A stretch of 8,882 nucleotides of DNA. Source: Comamonadaceae bacterium (GTDB lineage: Bacteria > Pseudomonadota > Gammaproteobacteria > Burkholderiales > Burkholderiaceae_C). Position numbers and translations under genes: made by a program. Below are positions 1 through 6,161 of the stretch, piece by piece. Numbering within the stretch: the first letter of the stretch is position 1; each line of letters opens with the position of its first letter. Under the pieces are notes generated by a model. The model was not told the DNA's origin and did not search any database. It saw only the letters and a program-made list of their open reading frames with translations. The stretch lies in assembly GCA_024642025.1 (NCBI GenBank), contig JAHEBY010000084.1:1-8882 (forward strand), read 5' to 3'.

Positions 1-1
1 G

Positions 2-3000
2 ATCAAGAAGAACACCAAGCGCTTGAAATTGCTTGAGGCGTTCAAAAAATCAGGTATCAAACCAGAATGGATGGTGCTTGATGTTCTGCCGGTTCTGCCA
101 CCAGACTTGCGCCCTCTGGTGCCACTGGACGGTGGTCGATTTGCCACCTCTGACTTGAATGACCTCTATCGCCGGGTTATCAACCGCAACAGTCGTTTGC
201 GTCGCTTGCTCGAATTGAAGGCTCCAGAAATTATTGCGCGCAACGAGAAACGCATGTTGCAGGAAGCGGTTGACTCGCTGTTGGACAATGGTAGACGCGG
301 CAAAGCCATGACGGGCGCGAACAAGCGCGCCTTGAAGTCGCTTGCCGACATGATTAAGGGCAAGAGTGGCCGCTTCCGTCAGAACCTGCTTGGAAAGCGG
401 GTCGATTATTCCGGCCGTTCAGTGATTGTGGTAGGGCCGACGCTCAAATTGCACCAGTGTGGCTTGCCTAAACTCATGGCGCTTGAGCTGTTCAAGCCCT
501 TCATCTTTGCGCGTCTTGAAGCCATGGGTATAGCGACCACCATCAAGGCCGCCAAGAAGGAAGTTGAATCCGGCACTCCGGTTGTCTGGGACATCCTGGA
601 GGAAGTAATCAAAGAGCACCCGGTCATGCTGAACCGTGCTCCCACGCTGCACCGGTTGGGTATCCAGGCATTTGAGCCCATCCTGATCGAAGGCAAGGCG
701 ATTCAGTTGCATCCACTCGTTTGCGCGGCCTTTAATGCCGACTTTGACGGTGACCAGATGGCCGTTCACGTGCCGCTTTCTGTTGAAGCGCAGATGGAAG
801 CCCGAACTCTGATGCTGGCCTCAAACAACATCCTGTTTCCGGCCAATGGCGAGCCCTCCATCGTGCCGTCTCAGGACGTGGTTCTGGGCTTGTACTACAC
901 CACGCGGGATCGGATCAACGGCAAGGGTGAAGGCCTGATCTTCTCGGATACCGGTGAGGTGCAACGTGCGTTTGATGCCGGAGAGGTGGAGCTGACGGCG
1001 CGCATCAATGTGCGCCTGACAGAGTACACAAAAAACAAGGTGACCGGCGAACTGGTGCCTTCGACCAAGCTTTGGGAGACTACTGCGGGGCGTGCGCTGC
1101 TTTCGGAAATATTGCCTAAAGGGCTTCCATTCTCAAACATAAACAAGGCGTTGAAGAAGAAAGAGATCTCGAAATTGATCAATGTCTCCTTCCGCAAATG
1201 TGGTTTGAAGGAGACGGTCGTATTCGCGGACAAATTGCTGCAGTACGGCTTCCGTTTGGCGACTAAGGCTGGTATTTCAATCTGTATCGACGACATGCTG
1301 GTCCCCAAGGAAAAGCACGGCATCATTGATCGCGCCGAAAAAGAGGTGAAAGAAATTGCTCAGCAGTACACGTCGGGCCTGGTGACGTCTGGCGAGCGGT
1401 ACAACAAGGTCGTCGATATTTGGGGAAAGGCTGGTGATGAAGTCTCCAAGGTCATGATGGCCCAACTCGCCAAAGAAAAGACAACCGATCGCCATGGCAA
1501 GGAGGTTGACCAAGAGTCCTTCAACTCCATTTACATGATGGCCGACTCGGGCGCACGTGGCTCTGCTGCACAGATTCGCCAGCTGGCGGGCATGAGGGGC
1601 TTGATGGCCAAGCCTGATGGCTCGATCATCGAGACACCTATTACCGCGAACTTTCGCGAAGGCCTGAATGTTTTGCAGTACTTCATCTCTACGCACGGCG
1701 CCCGAAAAGGCCTCGCGGATACGGCCTTGAAGACGGCCAATTCAGGCTATTTGACTCGTCGTCTGGTCGATGTAACGCAAGACCTGGTAGTAACTGAAAC
1801 TGACTGCGGCACCCATGGCGGCTACCTTATGCGTGCCATCGTTGAAGGCGGTGAGGTGATCGAGTCGCTGCGCGAGCGTATCCTGGGTCGTACCGCTGCA
1901 GAAGATGTGGTTCATCCTGAGAGTCGCGCGACGCTCGTCAAGGCGGGCGATATGATGGACGAAGATGTCATCGACGATCTCGAAGCGCAGGGCGTGGACG
2001 AGGTTAAAGTTCGCACGGCACTGACCTGCGAAACCCGATTTGGTATTTGCGCCAAGTGTTATGGCCGCGACCTCGGGCGCGGCGGGTTGATCAATCACGG
2101 TGAGGCCGTTGGCGTGATTGCTGCGCAGTCGATTGGTGAACCGGGCACGCAGCTGACCATGCGTACTTTCCACATCGGTGGTGCAGCTTCGCGTGCTGCG
2201 ATCGCTTCAAGCGTCGAGGCCAAATCCAACGGTACGATAGGCTTCAATGCGACGATGCGCTACGTGACGAATGGCAAGAAAGAGCTCGTGGTAATTGCCC
2301 GCTCTGGCGAGATTGTCATTCACGATGAACATGGGCGTGAGCGCGAACGTCACAAGGTGCCATACGGGGCAGTTCTGAGCGTGAAGGCCGACCAGGTCGT
2401 CAAGTCAGGGGCCATTTTGGCAAATTGGGATCCATTGACGCGCCCGATCATTACCGAATTTGCCGGTAAAGCGCAGTTCGAGAATGTAGAAGAGGGCTTG
2501 ACGGTTGCTAAGCAGGTAGACGATGTAACAGGTCTCTCGACACTGGTAGTGATTGATCCAAAGCGCCGTGGATCTACGAAAGTCGTGCGACCTCAAGTCA
2601 AACTCATCGACGCAACGGGTAACGAAGTGAAGATCCCGGGTACAGACCACTCTGTGACGATCGGCTTTCCAGTTGGAGCGCTCGTTCAGGTACGCGATGG
2701 CCAGGATGTAGGCCCAGGCGAAGTTTTGGCTCGAATCCCAATTGAAGGTCAGAAAACCCGTGATATTACTGGCGGTTTGCCGCGCGTCGCAGAGCTGTTT
2801 GAGGCGCGATCACCCAAAGACAAGGGCGTGTTAGCCGAAATGACTGGTACCATTTCTTTCGGAAAGGAAACCAAAGGCAAAATTCGCTTGCAAATCACCG
2901 ATCCGGACGGGGCAGTTTGGGAGGACCTTGTACCCAAGGAGAAAAACATCCTTGTGCACGAGGGCCAGGTGGTCAATAAGGGCGAGAGCGTTGTGGACGG

Positions 3001-3613
3001 TCCTGCAGACCCCCAAGATATTCTGCGCCTTCTGGGCTCGGAAGAGCTGGCGCGTTATATCGTGGACGAAGTGCAGGACGTTTATCGCTTGCAGGGCGTG
3101 AAGATCAATGACAAGCACATTGAAGTGATTGTTCGTCAGATGTTGCGCCGCGTTGTTGTCGAGAATGCTGGTGATTCCACTTACATCAATGGCGAGCAGG
3201 TTGAGCGCTCTGAAATGCTCAATACAAACGACGCCTTGCTAGCCGATGGAAAAATACCCGCGACGTTCACCAATCTTTTGTTGGGCATTACCAAGGCTTC
3301 GTTGTCCACTGACAGCTTCATCAGCGCGGCATCGTTCCAGGAGACGACCCGCGTTCTGACCGAGGCTGCCATTATGGGCAAGCGCGATGAGCTTCGGGGC
3401 TTGAAGGAAAACGTCATTGTCGGCCGGCTTATTCCGGCTGGAACTGGCATGGCATACCATGAAGCGCGCAAGGTTCGCGAGAACATGGACGATGTCGAGC
3501 GACGTGCAATCGCTGATGCGGAAGCGGCAGAGTTGGCCGGTGAAACTGCCGAGACCGTGGAAGGTGGCGATTCAGGTGATACGCCAGTAGCGGAGCCGAA
3601 CGCAGGCGTGTGA
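2..3613 (+). CDS. rpoC: DNA-directed RNA polymerase subunit beta' (5'-truncated by the window edge)
   Basis: This is the largest subunit of the core RNA polymerase and carries the catalytic Mg2+ site. The frame is open from base 2 with no start codon; the TTG at 23 is internal. About 1203 residues are visible, and alignment by memory to E. coli RpoC puts the first one near residue 213, so the N-terminal zinc ribbon lies outside. The NADFDGDQMAVH motif is at about 734-769, with the three metal-binding aspartates at 740, 746 and 752. The bridge-helix region (THGARKGLADTALKTANSG) is at about 1690-1746. The second zinc site has cysteines at codons 1805, 2027, 2048 and 2057, with the same 74/7/3 spacing as E. 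coli C814/C888/C895/C898. The trigger loop begins near 2111 and is interrupted by the proteobacterial SI3-type insertion (about 2190-2740). The C-terminus is a short acidic, Ala/Glu-rich tail. There is no frameshift. rpoB is expected just upstream but is not visible. Identification is essentially certain. Confidence 0.99.
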   Translation: MKKNTKRLKLLEAFKKSGIKPEWMVLDVLPVLPPDLRPLVPLDGGRFATSDLNDLYRRVINRNSRLRRLLELKAPEIIARNEKRMLQEAVDSLLDNGRRGKAMTGANKRALKSLADMIKGKSGRFRQNLLGKRVDYSGRSVIVVGPTLKLHQCGLPKLMALELFKPFIFARLEAMGIATTIKAAKKEVESGTPVVWDILEEVIKEHPVMLNRAPTLHRLGIQAFEPILIEGKAIQLHPLVCAAFNADFDGDQMAVHVPLSVEAQMEARTLMLASNNILFPANGEPSIVPSQDVVLGLYYTTRDRINGKGEGLIFSDTGEVQRAFDAGEVELTARINVRLTEYTKNKVTGELVPSTKLWETTAGRALLSEILPKGLPFSNINKALKKKEISKLINVSFRKCGLKETVVFADKLLQYGFRLATKAGISICIDDMLVPKEKHGIIDRAEKEVKEIAQQYTSGLVTSGERYNKVVDIWGKAGDEVSKVMMAQLAKEKTTDRHGKEVDQESFNSIYMMADSGARGSAAQIRQLAGMRGLMAKPDGSIIETPITANFREGLNVLQYFISTHGARKGLADTALKTANSGYLTRRLVDVTQDLVVTETDCGTHGGYLMRAIVEGGEVIESLRERILGRTAAEDVVHPESRATLVKAGDMMDEDVIDDLEAQGVDEVKVRTALTCETRFGICAKCYGRDLGRGGLINHGEAVGVIAAQSIGEPGTQLTMRTFHIGGAASRAAIASSVEAKSNGTIGFNATMRYVTNGKKELVVIARSGEIVIHDEHGRERERHKVPYGAVLSVKADQVVKSGAILANWDPLTRPIITEFAGKAQFENVEEGLTVAKQVDDVTGLSTLVVIDPKRRGSTKVVRPQVKLIDATGNEVKIPGTDHSVTIGFPVGALVQVRDGQDVGPGEVLARIPIEGQKTRDITGGLPRVAELFEARSPKDKGVLAEMTGTISFGKETKGKIRLQITDPDGAVWEDLVPKEKNILVHEGQVVNKGESVVDGPADPQDILRLLGSEELARYIVDEVQDVYRLQGVKINDKHIEVIVRQMLRRVVVENAGDSTYINGEQVERSEMLNTNDALLADGKIPATFTNLLLGITKASLSTDSFISAASFQETTRVLTEAAIMGKRDELRGLKENVIVGRLIPAGTGMAYHEARKVRENMDDVERRAIADAEAAELAGETAETVEGGDSGDTPVAEPNAGV

Positions 3614-3630
3614 AGTTCATTTTGACCTGA

Positions 3631-3649
3631 CGCTATGCATTAAATAGCG
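3631..3649 (+). other. Small hairpin overlapping the rpoC terminator
   Basis: CGCTAT (3631-3636) and ATAGCG (3644-3649) form a perfect 6-bp stem with a 7-base loop, starting 17 bases after the rpoC stop. Its 3' arm contains AGCG (3646-3649), which is also the base of the 5' arm of the terminator stem. The two structures therefore cannot form together. It may be incidental, or it may modulate termination or protect the rpoC 3' end. The pairing is seen directly; any role is inference. Confidence 0.45.
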
Positions 3650-3690
3650 CTTCACGTTCTTTTTATAAGGACTTGAGGCGCTTTTTATTT
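3646..3690 (+). terminator. Intrinsic terminator after rpoC
   Basis: AGCGCTTCA (3646-3654) pairs with TGAGGCGCT (3674-3682) over 9 bp with one G-T wobble. After a single C/T mismatch the stem continues with GTTCTT (3656-3661) against AAGGAC (3667-3672), another 6 bp with one wobble, closing a 5-base loop (3662-3666). TTTTATTT (3683-3690) follows directly. This is a good Rho-independent terminator 33 bases past the rpoC stop, and it would end the rpoBC transcript at least in part. The next gene starts only 18 bases after the T-tract. Confidence 0.8.
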
Positions 3691-3701
3691 ATATCAATAA
3701 A
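3673..3701 (+). promoter_or_regulatory. Weak sigma70-like promoter candidate before the LemA-family gene
   Basis: TTGAGG (3673-3678) matches the -35 consensus at 4 of 6 positions. AATAAA (3696-3701) matches the -10 consensus at 4 of 6, with a 17-base spacer. A start about 7 bases after the -10 box would fall on the ATG at 3708 and give a leaderless mRNA. The region is AT-rich and no Shine-Dalgarno sequence is visible before that ATG, which fits but does not prove the idea. The -35 box lies inside the 3' arm of the terminator. Matches this weak arise by chance in AT-rich DNA. Confidence 0.25.
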
Positions 3702-3707
3702 CTTAAA

Positions 3708-4241
3708 ATGCATGTAGATGGATTTGCGATTGCCTGGGCAGGGCTTGCGATTGCGGTATTCTGGGCGGTGGGAGCCCACAATCGTCTGGTACGGCTTCGT
3801 TCGCAAACGAGCTCGGCGTTTTCAGGTGTGAACCTTCACCTTGCCAAGTACATCAACTTGGTCCGGGACAACTCTTCGTCTGCGATGGATGGCTCGCTCG
3901 CATTGGTCTGGAGAGGCATCGAGAACGCCACGACGCAGTTTGAGATCGCCTTGCAAAATGTTAGTGGTCGCCCCTTGGATGCTGCAGCCATGGGAGCTAT
4001 GCAGAGCGCCTACTCAGCTTTGTGTGCGTCCTGGGAGAGGTTTCAAAACGAACCCCAAGACTTGGCAGGGGATCGCATGCCCGAAGCGCTGCAGCACGAC
4101 TGGGCTCAACTGGCCGTTTTGGCCGGGCAGGCGACGGACGAGTTCAACCGGCTGGTTACGAACTATAACGAAGCCTTATCCCAGTTCCCGGTCAACTTAC
4201 TCGCTGGTTTATTCGGATTTCAGCGAGCCAAAACCGTGTGA
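3708..4241 (+). CDS. LemA-family membrane protein, short and divergent
   Basis: A 177-residue protein with one N-terminal membrane segment (about residues 6-23). An acidic residue lies before it and Arg-rich sequence (RLVRLRS) after it. Like LemA proteins, it then has a long, probably helical domain. The clearest family mark is the C-terminus: FNRLVTNYNEALSQFP (146-161) followed by NLLAGLFGF (163-171), close to the LemA ending (FN..V..YN....FP.N..A...GF). The usual R-R-x-D-L-I-P-N-L-V motif after the membrane helix is degraded here to L-A-K-Y-I-N-L-V. The molecular role of the family is poorly known. The ATG at 3708 is the only ATG that includes the membrane helix, but it has no visible Shine-Dalgarno sequence. 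The stop overlaps the rsmB start by 4 bases (GTGA). Confidence is high for a real gene and fairly high for the family; no function can be assigned. Confidence 0.82.
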   Translation: MHVDGFAIAWAGLAIAVFWAVGAHNRLVRLRSQTSSAFSGVNLHLAKYINLVRDNSSSAMDGSLALVWRGIENATTQFEIALQNVSGRPLDAAAMGAMQSAYSALCASWERFQNEPQDLAGDRMPEALQHDWAQLAVLAGQATDEFNRLVTNYNEALSQFPVNLLAGLFGFQRAKTV

Positions 4242-5572
4242 CGGATCATTTGTCCGGTCCACCGCTGTGGCGCCAACTTCAGGCATGTGCCGGGGTTTTG
4301 ATGGCGGTTCGCAGCGGAGTGTCTGCCACCGCCGCATTGGGTGAAATTTCCGCTCCCATGCGGCCGGGCGTTCAGGCGCTGGTATTTCAAGTATTGCGTT
4401 CGCTCGGCACGGCTCAAGGGCTCCGCAAACAACTGGCTAGTCGCACACCGTCTCCCGCAGTTGATGCCTTGCTGTGTTCGTCGCTGGCACTAGTTAGTTT
4501 GAAGGACGATGCGCCATATGAGCCGTTTACCCTTGTGAACCAGGCAGTTGAAGCCGCGAAGAAAACGTCAAACGCGCGCGCGCATGCCGCGTTTATCAAT
4601 GGGTGCTTGCGCCGTTTTCTCCGCGAACGCGATGCGTTGATGGACATTGTGTTGCAAGACCCAGTTGCCCGGTGGAACCATCCGGCCTGGTGGGTGACTC
4701 GCCTTGAAAAAGACTACCCGAACGAATGGCAGGATTTGCTAGCGGCAGGCAACATGCGTCCGCCCATGGTTCTAAGAGTCAACGCCAAGCGAGTCACGGT
4801 TGAGCAATACAGAAAGCATTTGCATGCTCAAGGTATCGAGTCGAGCGCAAATGGGCCCTACGGCGCAACTCTAGTTCAACCGTTGCCGGTGGGACAGATT
4901 CCCGGTTTTCAGCAGGGAGACGTGTCCGTTCAGGATGGCGCCGCCCAGATCGCGGCGCCGCTCCTGCTAGGCGGATTAGATGGAAAAAAGCGATTGCGCA
5001 TTCTCGATGCTTGTGCAGCGCCTGGCGGCAAGACGGCCCACCTGCTGGAATTGACGGACGCCGAGAACGTCGACCTCATTGCGCTGGATGTTGACGCCGC
5101 TCGATGTGAGCGCATATATGAGAACCTGCAAAGGCTGGCCTTGTCTGCACAGGTCATTGTTGGCGATGCTGCCGACCCGGGTACCTGGTGGGACGGACAG
5201 CCGTTCGATGCCATTTTGCTGGATGCGCCCTGCACCGCCTCCGGGATCGATCGCCGCCATCCAGACATTCGCTGGTTGCGCCGGGAGAGTGACATAGCAC
5301 AGCTGGCCGGGGTGCAGGCTCGCTTGCTTGAGTGCCTGTGGCCCATGATCAAGCCCAACGGGCGTCTACTGTATTGCACGTGTTCAGTGTTTCCCGCTGA
5401 GGGGCGTGACCAGATCAAAGCGTTCCTTGCGCACAACACCGACGCTGCTATGTTGCCCTCCCCCGGGCATTTATTGCCCCTCTTTGGGGCGAAGCCCGAT
5501 GGTCTCCCGGACAATCTATCAGGTGATAACGACGGATTTTTCTACGCGCTTCTGGAGAAACGCCCGGTCTGA
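4238..5572 (+). CDS. rsmB: 16S rRNA (cytosine967-C5)-methyltransferase RsmB
   Basis: A cytoplasmic enzyme that transfers a methyl group from S-adenosylmethionine to C967 (E. coli numbering) of 16S rRNA. It has 444 residues, against 429 in E. coli. The N-terminal part (about 1-150) is the NusB-like RNA-binding domain, ending with FINGCLRRF (119-127). The Rossmann methyltransferase domain has the SAM-binding motif LDACAAPGGKT (256-266), motif IV DAPCTASG with Cys332, and motif VI YCTCS with Cys382. Cys382 corresponds to the E. coli catalytic nucleophile C375 and Cys332 to C325; the 50-residue spacing is the same. The start is GTG at 4238, overlapping the previous stop by 4 bases. It is preferred over the internal ATG at 4303 because the intervening PPLWRQLQ segment looks like part of the protein. 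No strong ribosome-binding site is visible, so translation may depend on the LemA gene upstream. The active site is intact. Confidence 0.97.
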   Translation: MTDHLSGPPLWRQLQACAGVLMAVRSGVSATAALGEISAPMRPGVQALVFQVLRSLGTAQGLRKQLASRTPSPAVDALLCSSLALVSLKDDAPYEPFTLVNQAVEAAKKTSNARAHAAFINGCLRRFLRERDALMDIVLQDPVARWNHPAWWVTRLEKDYPNEWQDLLAAGNMRPPMVLRVNAKRVTVEQYRKHLHAQGIESSANGPYGATLVQPLPVGQIPGFQQGDVSVQDGAAQIAAPLLLGGLDGKKRLRILDACAAPGGKTAHLLELTDAENVDLIALDVDAARCERIYENLQRLALSAQVIVGDAADPGTWWDGQPFDAILLDAPCTASGIDRRHPDIRWLRRESDIAQLAGVQARLLECLWPMIKPNGRLLYCTCSVFPAEGRDQIKAFLAHNTDAAMLPSPGHLLPLFGAKPDGLPDNLSGDNDGFFYALLEKRPV

Positions 5573-6161
5573 ACTGGCTGTGGCAGTGGCTTTGGCGTTG
5601 CTGCTAATTTTTGTGCCTTTTTCATCCCGGGCGGATTCTGGCGGCGCCAACATCTCGGAGTTTAGTGTCGAGAGGACAGCTGAAGGTGTTTTCGTCTCTG
5701 CGTCCATCAATTTTGTGTTGCCCCCGTCCGTCGACGATGCCTTGCTGAAGGGTGTGCCCATGGTCTTCTCGATTGAGGCGGAACTGCTGCGCGATCGATG
5801 GTATTGGACCGACAAGAAAATTGTCACGGCGCAGCGGCATGTCCGGCTTGCCTATTTGCCACTGACGCGACGCTGGCGAATCGCGGTTTTGTCAGGCCCA
5901 CAGATTGGAAATACAGGTGTTGCTCTCGGGCAAAGTTTTGACGCGCTGGACGACGCATTGGCTCACGTCCAGCGGCTGTCCCACTGGAGGATTGCCGACG
6001 CCACGGACGTTGAACCCGGCTCGCGACACAACATAACCCTTCGGTTCCAGTTGGATGTCGCTCAATTGCCAAGGCTGTTTCAGATCGGGGCGCTCGGTCA
6101 GTCAGACTGGGATATTTCCGCGACTGCTTTCGCGCGCCTGCCGGTGGAGTTTGAAAAGTGA
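5523..6161 (+). CDS. DUF4390 family exported protein
   Basis: About 212 residues if translation starts at GTG 5523. This start gives a good signal peptide: an Arg-containing N-region (three Arg before residue 16), a hydrophobic core at about 18-33, and a likely cleavage site after SRA at residue 37. It places the start 50 bases inside the end of rsmB. GTG 5580 is possible but would leave a signal with no positive charge. The mature protein carries what I recall as DUF4390 signatures: DRWYWTDK, then LTRRWRI, then LGQSFDALDDAL, then LPRLFQIG and a Trp-Asp pair near the end. No enzymatic motif is visible. Family function is unknown to me; the gene commonly lies between rsmB and ntrY in betaproteobacteria. 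Export and operon position suggest a periplasmic role, possibly near the sensor domain of NtrY (inference). Its stop overlaps the ntrY start by 4 bases. The exact start is uncertain. Confidence 0.85.
   Translation: MITTDFSTRFWRNARSELAVAVALALLLIFVPFSSRADSGGANISEFSVERTAEGVFVSASINFVLPPSVDDALLKGVPMVFSIEAELLRDRWYWTDKKIVTAQRHVRLAYLPLTRRWRIAVLSGPQIGNTGVALGQSFDALDDALAHVQRLSHWRIADATDVEPGSRHNITLRFQLDVAQLPRLFQIGALGQSDWDISATAFARLPVEFEK
6146..6149 (+). promoter_or_regulatory. Ribosome-binding site that decides the ntrY start
   Basis: GGAG sits 8 bases before the GTG at 6158, inside the last codons of the DUF4390 gene. It is the clearest Shine-Dalgarno sequence in the window. It supports GTG 6158, which overlaps the preceding TGA as GTGA, as the true start of ntrY. 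Confidence 0.75.

Noticed and set aside
23..25. TTG as a possible start of a complete gene at the left edge
   Set aside because: The frame is open through base 2, and the codons before the TTG continue the RpoC sequence (NTKRLKLLEAF). The gene is cut by the window edge.
3500..3610. Acidic Ala/Glu-rich C-terminal tail of RpoC as a possible fusion or frameshift
   Set aside because: The tail follows the conserved AYHEARK end region without a break, and RpoC tails are known to vary in length and composition among proteobacteria.
3712..3717. ATGTAG minimal start-stop just inside the LemA start
   Set aside because: It is out of frame with no ribosome-binding site; a six-base match of this kind is expected by chance.
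3841..4344. Second plus-strand frame overlapping the LemA gene and the start of rsmB (167 codons)
   Set aside because: The translation is dominated by Ser, Thr, Arg and Trp with no domain, while the overlapping frame carries clear LemA C-terminal motifs.
4572..4587. 16-base alternating purine-pyrimidine tract, mostly CG, in rsmB
   Set aside because: It could adopt Z-DNA or slip, but it encodes ordinary residues of the NusB-like domain (NARAHA) and is within chance for CG-rich coding DNA.
4930..5514. Long open frame on the minus strand opposite rsmB (194 codons)
   Set aside because: It lies wholly antisense to a gene with intact catalytic motifs, and its translation is rich in Ser and Arg with no recognisable domain, as expected of a shadow frame in GC-rich DNA.
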